Assembly: GCA_905221605.1 (NCBI GenBank)
Contig: CAJNDS010002748.1
Coordinates: forward strand, 124,001-188,000
Direction: 5' to 3'
Source of the DNA: Symbiodinium natans
Lineage: Eukaryota > Sar > Dinophyceae > Suessiales > Symbiodiniaceae
Length of the DNA stretch: 64,000 bases
Part shown: positions 31,945 through 44,100 of the stretch, piece by piece
How positions within the stretch are numbered: position 1 is the first letter of the stretch
Layout of the letters: each line of letters opens with the position of its first letter
Made by a program: the position numbers and the translations under genes
The notes under the pieces: generated by a model
What the model was told of the DNA's origin: nothing
Database searches by the model: none
Seen by the model: only the letters and a program-made list of their open reading frames with translations

Positions 31945-34920
31945 GACGCAGGGAAGTCCATGCTCGGCTGGACAAGCCGGTAGAGCTGCTGGTGGACTTC
32001 AAGAGCAGAAGCCCCCGGCCACCAGTCTCTTGAGGAGACGCCCTTGAAATTGAAGCGCTAGGGACATTTACTGTGAGGAATGTCTTTCTTATGATTATGA
32101 GACGGGTGCTTCAGTTTCTGTCTCTTCATCCGGAAACTTCCAGAGACAGGAGTACGCCAGCCCAAGACAAAAAAAGAAACATCACTGCTTAGATTCCTGC
32201 CTGCAGCACGAAAGCGTATGTGCCGTCACACATTAAACCGGATGCTCTACATGCGAGCGTGCTGAGTTCTTGCTTCCTGAAAGGCGCTCTGGACTATGAG
32301 CTTGGAGTTCAGAGCGACTGCCGATGATGCTCATGGCTGACGGCTCTCGCGTTGGATGTTTTTGTCTTTTCTTTCATGGCTTCGCGTGGATTGGTGCGCA
32401 GCCGAGTCGGGTGCACACAAGTGAAGTTCCTACACTTGCTCAAGTGCATTGAGTTCAACAATGTCGAGTTCAAGTCCGTTAACCTCGTATGTAGAGAATT
32501 CCAATGAAGTGTATAGAGTTGACCGCAAGTGCGTGGCATTCAAGTCAACACACTTGAATGCCACGCAGTTCAAGTGCATACACGTGCAGTGTACAAGTGC
32601 AGTGTACAAGTGAGTATGCAACCGTGTAAGTTCATACACTTGTCCAAGCGCATACAGTTCGAGCGCAGAGAGTCAAGTGCATGGAGTCAACGCGCGGCAA
32701 ATCGATGCTTTCGGGCCAATCGTCCTCTAGTTTTTCCTCCCAATTCTCTCAGAAGCCAAAGTAAGCAAGCGAGGTGTTTGTCAGACCGCCGAGGACATCG
32801 CAAGGGATTGCGGAGAGTGAAGACCTGGGTCACGGAGGAGGACGCCCGGCCTCGGCTTCCGTCCTTGGAGGAGGAAGTGGAGCAAGAGAGCTTTGAGAGC
32901 AACCTCGAGGTGGAGCAAGGGAGGTTTGACAGCAACGGATCATGGAGGAAGCTGGAGATGCTGGAGCAAAAAGACTCGATGCGGAAGTGGAGAACGCAAG
33001 GTTCGACAGCTAGCGCTCCAGGAGGAATGTGGGCAAATCAGGCAGTAGTGAAGGCACGGCCCGACGCAGACTGACGCAGTAATTAATTTAAGTTTTCATC
33101 TACACTGGAAGCCTTACCCATGTGTGGTCACCTTATGTTTAAAGCTGTAAGAGACCTCAGATTTTATCCTGCCTGCAACTCCCTTTTTCCTGCCGCAATG
33201 TGTGCCAAAAAGGGCACGCGCTGCGGGGCGTTGTGGGCAGGATTGTCTAGTGACGCATCCGCAGGCGGATGGGCGAAGGCTCATTTGCCAGTAGCCATGG
33301 CACGCGTGCCGAGGCAAGACCCCAAACAAATCTTAACAAGAGAAGGCGAAAAAGTGGAATCGCTGTTTCCGAAATGAGGGGCGCCGTATTGAGGTTAGCC
33401 AGGTTTAGGATTTAGGGTTTAGGGTGTGTAGGTCGTATTCGCCCGCTCGGGTGTAAAACACCCCGAGCCGCTCGCGCTAGCTTAGCTCAGCGACACCCAC
33501 CCTAGACCCACCCAGACTCAGCTCTTTTTCAGCTCTTTTAGGGTTTAGGGTTTCTACCCCGGTCCTTCTTAATGGGGGTTTTCAGGGGCGCAACACCAAC
33601 CAGCCATTTCGCGTCTGGGGCCCCTGACGGGGAAACCTCCTCTCGGCGAAGCGTCTTACAGCAAAGGCCCCTGCTGGGGATGCCCTGGTGGGGGACGCCC
33701 TGTTAGGGCCCAAATGGGCCGAAAATGAGGTCGCTTGCTGAATTGGTGTTTGTCTTATATGCCAAAGCCCAGAATCGGGGGTCGCCAGATACAGATCTGG
33801 GGCCGGAATTTGGCCCCGAGCCCCGGGCCTGCTCTGTGGTTCAGAAGCGCCGCTCGTGTTTGGGAATGGCGTTGGAGACCGGACGAAGATGAACTGCGCA
33901 AGTTGTGTGTTGCAGAGGTATAAGGTTCTTTGCGCCAAGCTTACACTGGTTGGCATTGTTGCAGGTCCAACGCAGCTGAAGATTTGCCAGTGCCAATAGA
34001 GGTCGATCTTGTCGGGCCCCAAAATGGAGACCGGACGTAGATGAACTCTGGAGGCCACGCTTGCGTGGCCACGGCTCTCGTGTTATTTCTGGACCTGTTT
34101 TCAGAGTCGCAGTTTCTGCCCATTGAGCTTTGGCAATCTACAAGATTTGGAATTCTTTCCAGTAGATGATTTGCTAGGTTTGTTATGGTTTTTCAAAACC
34201 AGACTAGCCCTTGCTGCCATCTGAGCCCGAGTTTGCTGGCTGCTAGCATCTGCAACGAAGAGTCTGCGAAGTGGGAGGTTTCACATGGCTAGGCACGGTG
34301 TTCAACATGCTGCCGCTCATTTCAGAGTCTTCGAAGACAGGCTTTTAATAGTGGCAATGAGCTTCTTGCCATACGGTGTATTAGCAGCTTTGGGGTCCTG
34401 GAGCCAGTGGGCATGAGGCTGCAGAGCAGCTGAGACAAGTGGAAATGGCATTGACATGAGTTGCGTGCGCGTTGCGCTGGCGCCTGGCGCAGACTGCGCC
34501 AGTGTCTGTCTCTGACTGACGTTTATCGCGCCTCGTCAGCTTGCTAGATGCGCGTGAAATATCTCCCAAGAGCAATTTCCTTGTGGTAGCCGCGAGGTGC
34601 ATGCGTGCATGTGTCTAAGTGGGAAGTATAATATGTGTGTTGCAACAACGTTTGTCTTGCGCGGTTTTGCGTTGTTGCGTTGCGCAGGTGTAGCGCAGGA
34701 GTGGTGCCCAAGACAACGCTGGCACGCGCACAGGAAGGGACAGTCCTTGCTCACACAGGGCTCAGCTAACGCCCGAGGTCACCCCTCCTGCAACTACAAG
34801 CCCTGTCACCTTGAATGCCCGTTGGTGAAAAGGCCCGCCGGTGCACCGGCCGAGGACGCTGAGTGACTAGGGACCACAGCTGCGCCGGATGCCATAGCAC
34901 GGTCTCCGACATCGCTTCCA
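31945..34920. other. No gene seen; repeat patches
   Basis: Holds a second set of AAGTGCATACAGTT-type repeats (32440-32700) with a hairpin, a Glu-rich open stretch (32830-33010, EEEVEQESFESNLEVEQ) of doubtful value, and short TTTAGGG patches at 33404-33425 and 33540-33552. GGGCCC/GGGGCC-rich sequence lies at 33560-33850. Confidence 0.5.
32440..32700. repeat. AAGTGCATACAGTT-type repeats with a perfect hairpin
   Basis: Copies of the motif also seen at 29826-29940 and 31116-31225. Within it, GCGTGGCATTCAAGT (32531-32545) and ACTTGAATGCCACGC (32552-32566) are perfect 15-base inverted repeats with a 6-base loop. Confidence 0.85.
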
Positions 34921-37352
34921 GTGGGGGGGGGGGCAATCCGCGTGTCTCCGACCGCTGTCGCAACCGCAGCTCGCTCCGACCCTTTCAGAGCCAGTGCAGA
35001 TGAGTGGCAGTGGGAGAAAACTGGTGAAGCTGCGTGGCATGGGGATCCAGTCCAAGATGATCCCGATTCGGATGTTGATGAAGACGGCGTCAAGCAGTCT
35101 TGTCTGGGAGAAGGGCAATGGGGCTGGGCTCCAATGTCAAGCAGAATCCTGGGTCGCCGGCAAGATTTCACTGACGGCTTTGGGCTTTGTTCTCCTGGGC
35201 GTTGGCCTCCGAACCGTCGACGCTGTGCTGCTGACACTCCTGCACTCGCGCTGGCCGAACACATGGGGGCAGGTTTGCTGGATTTTCTGCGGAGCCGACT
35301 TGATCTACACACCTTGGTTGCGAAGTTTGCTGACGGTAAAATCGCCTCGTGTCCATTCAGTGATGAGTTGGTAGCTGAGGGGCGTGAGCTAGTCTTCAGC
35401 ATGTTGGAAAGCGCCGGTGCGGCGCTCCCTGTGCGAGAAAAGTCACAAGGGCAGCCTTTTTATCTCGCTGCCTTGGAAGAAATCTTGAGGGTTTCTGGAG
35501 ATCCAGACTATCGGGCCTTCTTCTCATCCAGTGTGTCTTTTGCGAAAGGTGTGAGGTTGGGTCATGCGTCCAAGCTTCCACGAGTGCCCGCCGTTTTCGA
35601 GAAGAAAACCAAGTGGAGGCGATACGAGGATGAAGCAGAAGGCCAGATCTTGCGTGAAAATTGCATCTCTGCGAAACAGCACGCTGACGTGGTGCAACAG
35701 CAGTTCCTTGCTGCAGTTAAACTCGGTGCCATGGACGAGATGTCCTTGAAATCTGCCAGAGATAAGTTTGGTGGAGATCCAGCAGTTGCCTCGCTGGGCG
35801 CTATTGAGAAAAAGGACGGCAGCCACCGCGTTGTGCATGATGGAACGCACGGTGTAGGAGTGAATGCACGTGTCAAGTTTAGGGTTTAGGGTTTAGGGTT
35901 TAGGGTTTAGGGTTTAGGGTTTAGGGTTTAGGGTTTAGGGTTTAGGGTTTAGGGTTTAGGGTTTAGGGTTTAGGGTTTAGGGTTTAGGGTTTAGGGTGGT
36001 CCGCGGTCGGATTCGTTCCCCCGGCGCTGGCGAGTTGCAGGCGTTGCTGCGTGAGCTTCCCGGGCGCCTGCTTCGGCCTGATTGGGGACGTCAAGAACAC
36101 ACCGGCTTGTGAAAATTGCAGAGCAAGATTGGGGTGCGCAGGCCTGCTGCGCCGGAGTGCCCGATGCCGACAGAGTGTGGCGTGGGTCAACAAAGTGGGG
36201 ACTTTTGGAATCAGCTCAGCTGCTTATCATTGGGTCATTGGGCTCGACTCATGGCGGGACTATAGGCCGCTCTGTGGACTACTACATGCTTGGCCGAGCG
36301 GAGCTAGCGCTTTTGATATACGTTGATGACCTGCTCTGGCTAATCCGTGAGAAGCAGGGTTTGGAGCTGATCCCTTTTGATCATCTTCTATCTGGTGCTT
36401 CCCTTTGCTTGGAAAAAGTTCAGCGGAGGTTCTGTCCTTTCTTGGGTCGGCTTCGAGCTCTGCTTGCGGAGCGCGAGGATTGGATTGTCTACGCAGTCCA
36501 CTGGCAGGGCGAGGATTGCTGACGTCTCTGCAGTGCTTGGGAGGCTGTCCTTTGGCTTGACTGCTTCAGGCCTTTTCTGGGGCCAGTGTATGCGTGGGTA
36601 GCCTCCATGGACAGCTGCCGCGTGTATCAGCTCCCGAAGGCGATCGTCCTGCTCTTCAAACCTTGCAAAGGCTCTGCAAGGTGAGGGGCGCCTGGTGTGC
36701 GTTGGCAGACATGTAACGACCGCCCAAGAACTTGTCCGAACCGATGCGTGTGCAGAGGGCGAGGAAATCTGGATAGGAGGCTGGGCCCTTGATTATGCCG
36801 ACACGAGAAAATGTCGTTGGTTCTCTGAGAAGCTCAGCCACGGTAATGCACCCTGGCTTTACGCAGCCGGCGAGGCATACCGCCAGATTGGAGCATTGGA
36901 ATTGGTGGCAACCCTGACCAGCAGTCGTTGTTTTTGGTATCCCGAAAGGTGCGGAAGGCACCTTCCGTTGGTCTGCTGCGACAGACAGCCAAGGCAATGG
37001 CCGTGTAGTAGCACGTCTGCTGACTACGAAGTTTCCATTTTTCAAAGTCTTCCTAGTGGAACTTGCCACGCAGCTGCAACGCAGGAGCGCTGAGCTGGAT
37101 TTGTATTGGCTACCGCGACTTCAAAACATTGAAGCAGACGAGTTGACCAATTCGATCTTCCACCGATTCGCAGAAGGCAGCCGCTTGCGTTTTCAGCTGG
37201 CTGAGTTCAAAGGCATCGTGCTGGACTCGACGCTGGAGGAAGGCATGTCCTTGTACAAGTATATTGCGTCTTGCCGGGCGGCCAAGAGAGCCAGGCAGTC
37301 AAGCAAGCTTCCGAAGTCACAGGCTCTGCGTGCTCGGGATCCTTGGCAGTGA
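34921..37352 (+). pseudogene. Retroelement RT/RNase H ORF, broken and telomere-interrupted
   Basis: The first part (34921-35877) is one long open frame ending in the RT entry motif GAIEKKDGSHRVVHDGTHGV. It is cut by 17 TTTAGGG copies. After the array the RT continues in broken frames: RIRSPGAGELQALLRELPG, FGLIGDVKNTP, DWGAQACCAGVPDADRV and VNKVGTFGISSAAYHW. The catalytic YVDD lies at 36319-36330 (LALLIYVDDLLWL). Thumb and connection segments follow (FAWKKFSGGSVLSWVG, RIADVSAVLGRLSFGL), then an RNase H-like stretch (EEIWIGGWALDYAD, LYAAGEAYRQIGALELVATL) and the end (LYWLPRLQNIEADELTNSIF). At least six frame changes make it inactive. The family is a dinoflagellate retroelement pol as I recall it; substrate and mobility mechanism are not visible here. 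Confidence 0.65.
35878..35996 (+). repeat. 17 exact TTTAGGG copies inserted in an RT gene
   Basis: 119 bases equals 17 x 7 with no variant seen. It directly follows codons VNARVK of the RT and is followed by TGGTCCGC. If 35878-35998 is ignored, the RT text resumes in phase. Confidence 0.97.
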
Positions 37353-38079
37353 AAAAAGGCGCGAGGCGTTTCAACGTGCTGGTACTTGCAGGTTGTGTCA
37401 CGCCCAGGGTCTCATTCGGGTGGGGTTGGGGCGGGGATTTTCGATTCGGCCCTGGTCTTGACAGGGCCGGTCAAGAGGCTCACTTGTGGCTGTTGGGATT
37501 GCTTGAGACTCGTGACTCCACCATCTCAGGGTTGAAACAGGGAAAGTTCCGTGCGCCGCTTGTGCACTTGCGTTCTCCTTGCTGCTGGGCTAGGAGGTCC
37601 CTTTGGCTGGGTTTTGTTGCGTTGCTAAATACTTCCCGCTATGAATGGCTAGACGACGTGTTCCCGAGTGTTCTTTTCACCCTTGGTGACAGCAGAGCTG
37701 GGAACATTGCCTCGGTGTTTTTCGAGTTTGCGTAGAGCGCTCCGATGAGAGAGGTCGTGGAGTTGCTAGACTGCTCGAGTCTAGAGGAGGGTTTTTGCGG
37801 TTTTGTAGCAGCGCGTGTGACGCCTTGCAGTGCCGTTTGAATTCCAGAGTGTTTGTCTGCGCGTGACTCCGAACGCATGTGGCCTCCGGCAAAGCATGCG
37901 CGGGGAGCGGTGAAGTTTGACAATGTATCTGCTGGTCACTCACACTTTGCAAACCGCCGGTAATATATAACACTGGAGGCGGCACGATCCTTTCCTGCTC
38001 CCCTTGCGTTAAACCTTTGCAATTTTCCAAAGGGTGAATCGGCTCCGCTCTAAGGGGTTTCCGATGGGTTTCCGAAACG
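37353..38079. other. No gene seen between two retroelements
   Basis: A 154-codon plus ORF (37271-37735) overlaps the end of the pseudogene in another frame and has no recognisable motif. The rest is anonymous. Confidence 0.5.
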
Positions 38080-38165
38080 CGGATCGGACCACCGCGGATC
38101 GGAAAAAGTGGGGGTCCGTCTGCCTGATTGCCTGCATTAGGCGTAGTTTGGACTGCACAGTGACT
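38080..38165 (+). repeat. Left 86-bp direct repeat
   Basis: Pairs with 40664-40749. Contains two GGATCGG boxes 15 bases apart. Confidence 0.85.
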
Positions 38166-38413
38166 ACATGTGTGAGGTGAGCTCGCGAGGTGTAACACTG
38201 TTGTCATTGGGCCAAGTCTGAACACTCGTCTCATTCGTCCGTTGCCATTTTGGTGATTTTTTGCACGACCCCTTGAATTGTGCACCGCAGCCGTTTGTGC
38301 AGAGTTGTTGTGAATCTTCGCCTGCATGAACTCTATTTTTGGGGTCAAGCTCGGATGTGGCTGGTTTCCTGGAACAGGAGACTTGAAAGCAGTTCTGGAG
38401 GACATCCCTGCTG

Positions 38414-38850
38414 ATGGTTGTCTCTTCCTGCGCGTCCCCTGCGACAATCTCTCTCACCAAGGAACAACTGGATGATTTCTACGATTTCATCTTCGGTGAT
38501 GAGATCATGGGACGACGTCCGGCTCCCAGAACGAATCTCTGCACCTCCACCAGGCTTTGGCTCAGGTTCAAGGGAACTTTTGGACATGTGAGGTCTATGA
38601 CTCTATGTGTTGTCCCTGCTTGCGTCCATCAAAAACCAGAAGGGACCGGCCTAAGGGCAAGCCCCCAAAATCCAGAGGCAAAGGAACAAAGACCAAGCAG
38701 AAACCGGGCAAGATGGGGAATAAATATTCTTGGTCCAAGGACTCTCAGTACAAGACCCCCAGCCAGTTTGGGCGTGGCAAAGGCAAGGGCAACTGGCAGA
38801 AAGACTGGGGCCACAAGTATGACAACCCCCAGTCTCGGTGGGGCGCGTAG
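38414..38850 (+). pseudogene. Linker/upstream ORF of the retroelement
   Basis: One frame starts TISLTKEQLDDFYDFIFGDE; another ends in a Lys/Gly-rich, Trp-containing stretch (GRGKGKGNWQKDWGHKYD) with a stop at 38848-38850. Such basic linkers precede RT in several dinoflagellate elements. The frames are not continuous. Confidence 0.35.
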
Positions 38851-39009
38851 CCAAGTCCACTCTTTTGGACCCGAATATCTGGCCGACGAAAGAAGAACTT
38901 GGTTCCGTGCCTTCGGAGCTGGTAGAACTACCCCAGTGCTGAGAACTTCGAGGCAGGGACCTTTCACGCGAAAGCAGGCAGCCTTGGTGTGTGGCTGTAA
39001 TGAGACGGA

Positions 39010-40320
39010 ACTCTGTGTTGGAGCTATGGCGGGAATCCAGGAATCGGACAAGGTCCGAACAATCTTCGACACCGCAATCATTGGTGTGCGTGACAACATC
39101 CGACAGAACACCAATAAGAAGACGACGGCGCCTACTCTCCATGACCTCCTTCGGGGACGCTCTCTCATACCGGATGATGACTACATCCTCTTCAAGTCGG
39201 ATGTAAGCCTAGTAAGCAAGCTCACCGAAGAGTGAAGGTCCTAAAGAAAGACTGGAAATGCATGGTAGCGTCCATCAAAGAGTTGTTCTGGGTCAACATG
39301 GTTGGCACCTATGGGGTGGCGTCAGCTCAGCTTTACTGGGGACGCCTGGCGGCTTTGCTGGTGAGGTTGACCTACCACCTTTCTTCAGAGTTCCTCTGGG
39401 TCTTGGTCTTTGTAGACGACTTCGTGCTCCTTGAGAAAGAAGAGGCCTTGGCAGGGGTCTTCCTTCTCTTCATGGAAATCGGCTGGGATACCTGCGTGGC
39501 TTCCTCCAGACAAAAAGAGTGTTGTTTTGCCGGCCTTAGATGCAGCTGCAGCTCATTAAATTCTCGTAGTGTCATCACTTCGCTCATGGGCCGCCTCTAA
39601 TGGGCTTTTCCAGCGGCGGCGGCGCGTCTTCAACCCTTCTATGCCTGGGAACAAAAGATCCAGAGAAAGTGTGCTCCAGGCGCCCTGGTGCGATTTCTGG
39701 CGACCCTCATCATGCACATTGTGACCTCTCCTCCAGTGCCTCCTTTTCTTCGTGTGGCTTTTGCACCACTCCATGGAGCAAGTGATGCCGGTGAGTCCGA
39801 CACCAGAGCCACGATTGGAGGCTGGTTGTCGGATATCCCGAACCCGGACAAGAAGGATGTTTACTGGTTTGCCATGGATGTCAACCAAACCAGCTGGCTT
39901 CAACCTCTCCTGGAACAAACCTCACGAAAGAAGAGGATTGCTGCCTTGGAGCTGCTTGGATATAGTATCCTCTTCCTCCTCACGGCGCGTCGAACAGAGA
40001 GCTCCAGGATGGATATCCACGTCCCACTTTGTACAAACAATGAGGGCAATGCCTACTCTGCGTCAAAACGATCGGCCAAGAAGTGGCCATGCTCGGCTTT
40101 GCTCATGGAGCTGGCAGCCCAAGAGACCCAACTAGCCTGCTACGCCAAGATTGAGCACGTCAAAAGGTGCTCGAACACCTGGGCGGACCAGCTCACGCAT
40201 CTGGACTTTGATGGCTTCATGGGCTCCAGGCGCCGTGACGTTTCTTCTTCTTTTGAGCCGGGCTGGATTCTTTTGCCAAAGCTCCTTCGTCTTCATAGCA
40301 CAATTTCCGTGAAGAGTTAG
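39010..40320 (+). pseudogene. RT/RNase H gene with frameshifts and altered RNase H site
   Basis: Text begins IFDTAIIGVRDNIRQNT, TLHDLLRGRSLIPDDDYILF and KSDVS. A small insertion and a one-base loss near 39215-39225 shift the frame. It continues KVLKKDWKCMVASI, WVNMVGTYGVASAQLYWGRL and FVDDFVLLEKEE (RT catalytic FVDD near 39409-39420), then breaks near 39530. The RNase H half resumes after 39650: VRFLATLIMHIVTSPPVPPF, HGASDAGESDTRATIGGWLS, RIAALELLGYSILFLL, CTNNEGNAYSASKRSAKKWP and HVKRCSNTWADQLTH, with stop TAG 40318-40320. In this family I expect T-D-N at the CTNNEGN position, so the catalytic Asp seems replaced by Asn. Confidence 0.62.
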
Positions 40321-40663
40321 TTCTCTGCACGGTTGCCTCTGGTGCCGATAGGGAGACTTTCTCGTTGGAGATTGTTTCTAGTTACAGAGACACAGCGAAG
40401 GCTGTCTTGCTTTGATTCATTTTAACTCGGAATACGCGGATTGTCTCATAGTACAGAGATGCTGTCCTACTCTGATTGATATTCTCGGATCACGCGGATC
40501 GGTTTTAGCTCGGACTTACTCGGAATACGAGGGGCGCTTACGCACTCTTCTGTGCTTAAGGTGTGGGGTGGGCGTTGTATCGGTCAGGCCCTTTAGGGGG
40601 CCCCACCGATGCTCATCACACGCCGGGAAACACGGGAGTTTAGCATGTTTTGCCACCTATACA

Positions 40664-40749
40664 CGGATCGGACCACCGCGGATCGGAAAAAATGGGGGTC
40701 CATCTGCTTGATTGCCTGCATTAGGCATAGTTTGGACTGCGCAGTGACT
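40664..40749 (+). repeat. Right 86-bp direct repeat
   Basis: Second copy of 38080-38165. Upstream, at 40430-40540, lie further CGGAATACG/CGGATCACGCGGATCGG motifs. Confidence 0.85.
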
Positions 40750-41109
40750 TCACGATGTCGCAAGTGACTCGAGGCCGAGACAATATCCCCGAAACCTATA
40801 CGACACCTCACCGAAACATACGGACCCTTTGGTCTCAGAGGTGGAGGATCGACGGGCAGACATATATCCAGATGCACAAACTGCCAAGCCCGAACCCGAA
40901 CCTGAAAGCCTAGACTCTGACAGCGCAACCCAGCGCCAAGACGCCGTGGGCTGACACTTACCCCAAAGCTAAAACAAAGGCCTTCGTGAAGCCCCGTAGC
41001 AAAACGGCTGATTGAGAAGTTGCCTCAGTTTTTGTCCTCAGCCTTCGGCAGTGCTTGCTGAAGATGGGAGAGCAAGATCTCCGACTCTGCGCTTGCCATA
41101 AAAGCCGCG

Positions 41110-44100
41110 ATGTTGCTCTGTGCCCTGTTGCCGGCGCTCGTTGGCGCAGCCAGCCCTGGGAATTGGACAGCCCAGCGCGGAGGCTCCAGGGCCGTACTAT
41201 CGCAAGCGTTTCACAAGTGCAGGCCGCAAAAATGCTTTGCAGCTCTGCAGCCCAGCCAGCCGCCCAGGCTCGGGTCAGGACGAGGTCCATGCTTTGCAGG
41301 CCAGGCAGGGCAGCGCAGGGCATCGGAGGCATCGTTAATATTCTTTAATCGCAAACTATTTAGCATAACTTACTAAAGGGCTTAGAAGACATCGCGCATC
41401 AAGCTGAGAACGCAACGCTTCAGACTAATCGTAGTGCATCGTTTTTTCAAACCGAATACGCATAGGCTTTGCAGGCCGGCGCTGGGTTTCCATGCAAAAA
41501 GTCTCCATACGGAGCATTCTGGTCAGAAGGCGCCGGGTTCCAGTACCTAGCGCCTAGGCTTGAAGAACTTTCTGCCTTGGTGGGGAACCGAGCTTTCAAG
41601 TGCAGATAATGTTGTAAAAAGCTGAAAATGGCAGACCAGAGCTCCAAGCACCAGGCTTCCTTGCAGGTTCCAGGTCGGGCGGAAGCTTGGAAGTTGTTCC
41701 TGGATATGTTTTTGAACGGAACGTGGTTTCTTGCTAAAACAAACCTTCCGCGTCAATGGGGTTTAGTGTATCGGGCTCCCTAGTGATTCCCGGTGCAGGT
41801 GGACAAGGACAACAACCTGGTGCTTGCAGGGTACACCTACAGCTCTCTCGACGGGCACAGCAACGCCGGCTGGGAGGACGTTTTCCTTATGAGCTTCACA
41901 AACATCGGCACCTGGCGATGGACAACCCAGCGTGGAGGCTCCAGGGCCTTTCTAATGCACGATGTTTCGGCTGCAGCAGTGTGCCGATGCGGACCACAAA
42001 AATGTTTTGCTGCTCCGCGCCCCAGGTTCAGGCTCTGACGTCGCATTCGCTTTGCAGGCGGGGCCGGGTAGTGCAGGGCATCGGGCAGGCCGGCAGCGCT
42101 GTGTTTCCATGCAAAAAGTCTCCATACGGAGTTCGGGGCATTCTGGTCAGAAGGCGCCGCTCTCCAAAACGAAGGACCGAGACTTTAAGAACTTTCCGCC
42201 TTATTGGGAGTGCAGATCATGTTGTAGAAAAGCCGAAAATGCAGATCAGAACTCCAAGCACCGGGCTTCCTTGCAGGTTCCAGGTCGTGCGGAGGTTTTG
42301 AAGTTGTTTCTGGAGATGATTTTGAAGAGGATGTGGTTTCTTACTGTAAAAACAGCTTCAGGGTCAATGGGGGTTAGCGGTTAGAGTGGCGCTCCCCGGT
42401 GATCCCCGGTGCAGGTGGACCAGAACAACAACCTGGTGGTTGCAGGCGCAACCGGAAGCTCTCTCGACGGGCACAGCAACGCCGGCGAGGACGACGTTTT
42501 CCTTATGAGCTTCACAAACACCGGCACCTGGCGATGGACAACCCAGCGTGGAGGCTCCAGGGCCTTTTATAACGCACGATGCTTCGTCTGCAGCAGTGTG
42601 CCGATGCGGACCACAAAAATGCTTTGCTGCTCCGCGCCCCAGGTTCAAGCTTTGACAAGGCATACGCTTTGCAGGTGGGGCCGGGTAGTGCAGGGCATCG
42701 GGCTGTGAGGCCGGCAGCGCTGTGTTTCCATGCAAAAAGTCTCCATACGGAATTCAGGGCATTCTGGTCAGAAGGCGCCGCTCTCCAAAACGAAGGACCG
42801 AGACATTAAGAACTTTCCGCCTTGTTGGGAGTGCAGATAATGTTGTAGAAAAGCTGAAAATGCAGATCAGAACTCCAAGCACCGTGCGGAGGTTTTGAAG
42901 TTGTTTCTGGAGATGATTTTGAAGAGGATGTGGTTTCTTACTGTTAAAACTTAAAACAGCTTCAGGGTCAATGGGGGTTAGTGGTTAGAGTGGCGCTCCC
43001 CGGTGATCCTCGGTGCAGGTGGACCGGGACAACAACCTGGTGGTTGCAGGGCGAACCGCGAGCTCTCTCGACGGGCACAGCAACGCCGGCGATTACGACG
43101 TTTTCCTTATGAGCTTCACAAACACCGGCACCTGGCGATGGACAACCCAGCGTGGAGGCTCCAGGGCCTTTCTAACGCACGATGCTTCGTCTGCAGCAGT
43201 GTGCCGATGCGGACCACAAAAATGCTTTGCTGCTCCGCGCCCCAGGCCCATATCCCGATTGCGTAAACGCTTTGCAGGCCAGGCGCGGCGCTGTAGAATT
43301 GGGTTACTGGCTCCCTGGTGATCTCCGGTGCAGGTGGACAAGGACAACAACCTGGTGGTTGCAGGGTACACCTACAGCTCTCTCGACAGGCACAGCAACG
43401 CCGGGCTGGCAAGTCCCGACGTTTTCCTTATGAGCTTCACAAACACCGGCACCTGGCGATGGACAACCCAGCGGAGTGGAGGCTCCAGGGCCTTTCTCAC
43501 GCACGATGCTTCGTCTGCAGCAGTGTGCCGATGCGGACCACAAAAATGCTTTGCTGCTCCGCGCCCCAGGTTCAGGGGCTGACAAGGCATACGCTTTGCA
43601 GGTGGGGCCGGGTAGTGCAGGGCATCGGGCTGTGAGGCCGGCAGCGCTGTGTTTCCATGCAAAAAGTCTCCATACGGAATTCAGGGCATTCTGGTCAGAA
43701 GGCGCCGCTCTCCAAAACGAAGGACCGAGACATTAAGAACTTTCCGCCTTATTGGGATTGCAGATAATGTTGTAGAAAGCTGTAAATGCAGATCAGAACT
43801 CCAAGCACCGTGCGGAGGTTTTGAAGTTGTTTCTGGAGATGATTTTGAAGAGGATGTGGTTTCTTACTGTTAAAACTTAAAACAGCTTCAGGGTCAATGG
43901 GGGTTAGTGGTTAGAGTGGCGCTCCCCGGTGATCCTCGGTGCAGGTGGATCAGGACAACAACCTGGTGGTTGCAGGGTACACCGGGAATTCTCTCGACGG
44001 GCACAGCAACGCCGGCGAGGACGACGTTTTCCTTATGAGCTTCACAAACACCGGCACCTGGCGATGGACAACCCAGCGTGGAGGCTCCAGGGCCTTTCTA

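Larger units (their letters stand above)
38080..40749 (+). mobile_element. Retroelement between 86-bp direct repeats
   Basis: Direct repeats 38080-38165 and 40664-40749 (about five mismatches) enclose a degraded RT/RNase H gene in the same orientation. Each repeat starts CGGATCGGACCACCGCGGAT and ends GGACTGC(A/G)CAGTGACT. This could be a short-LTR element, or an element mobilised with its flanking repeat. I see no clear TG...CA ends or tRNA primer site. Confidence 0.45.

Noticed and set aside
37271-37735. 154-residue plus ORF after the RT pseudogene
   Set aside because: Overlaps the pseudogene end in another frame and has no recognisable motif.
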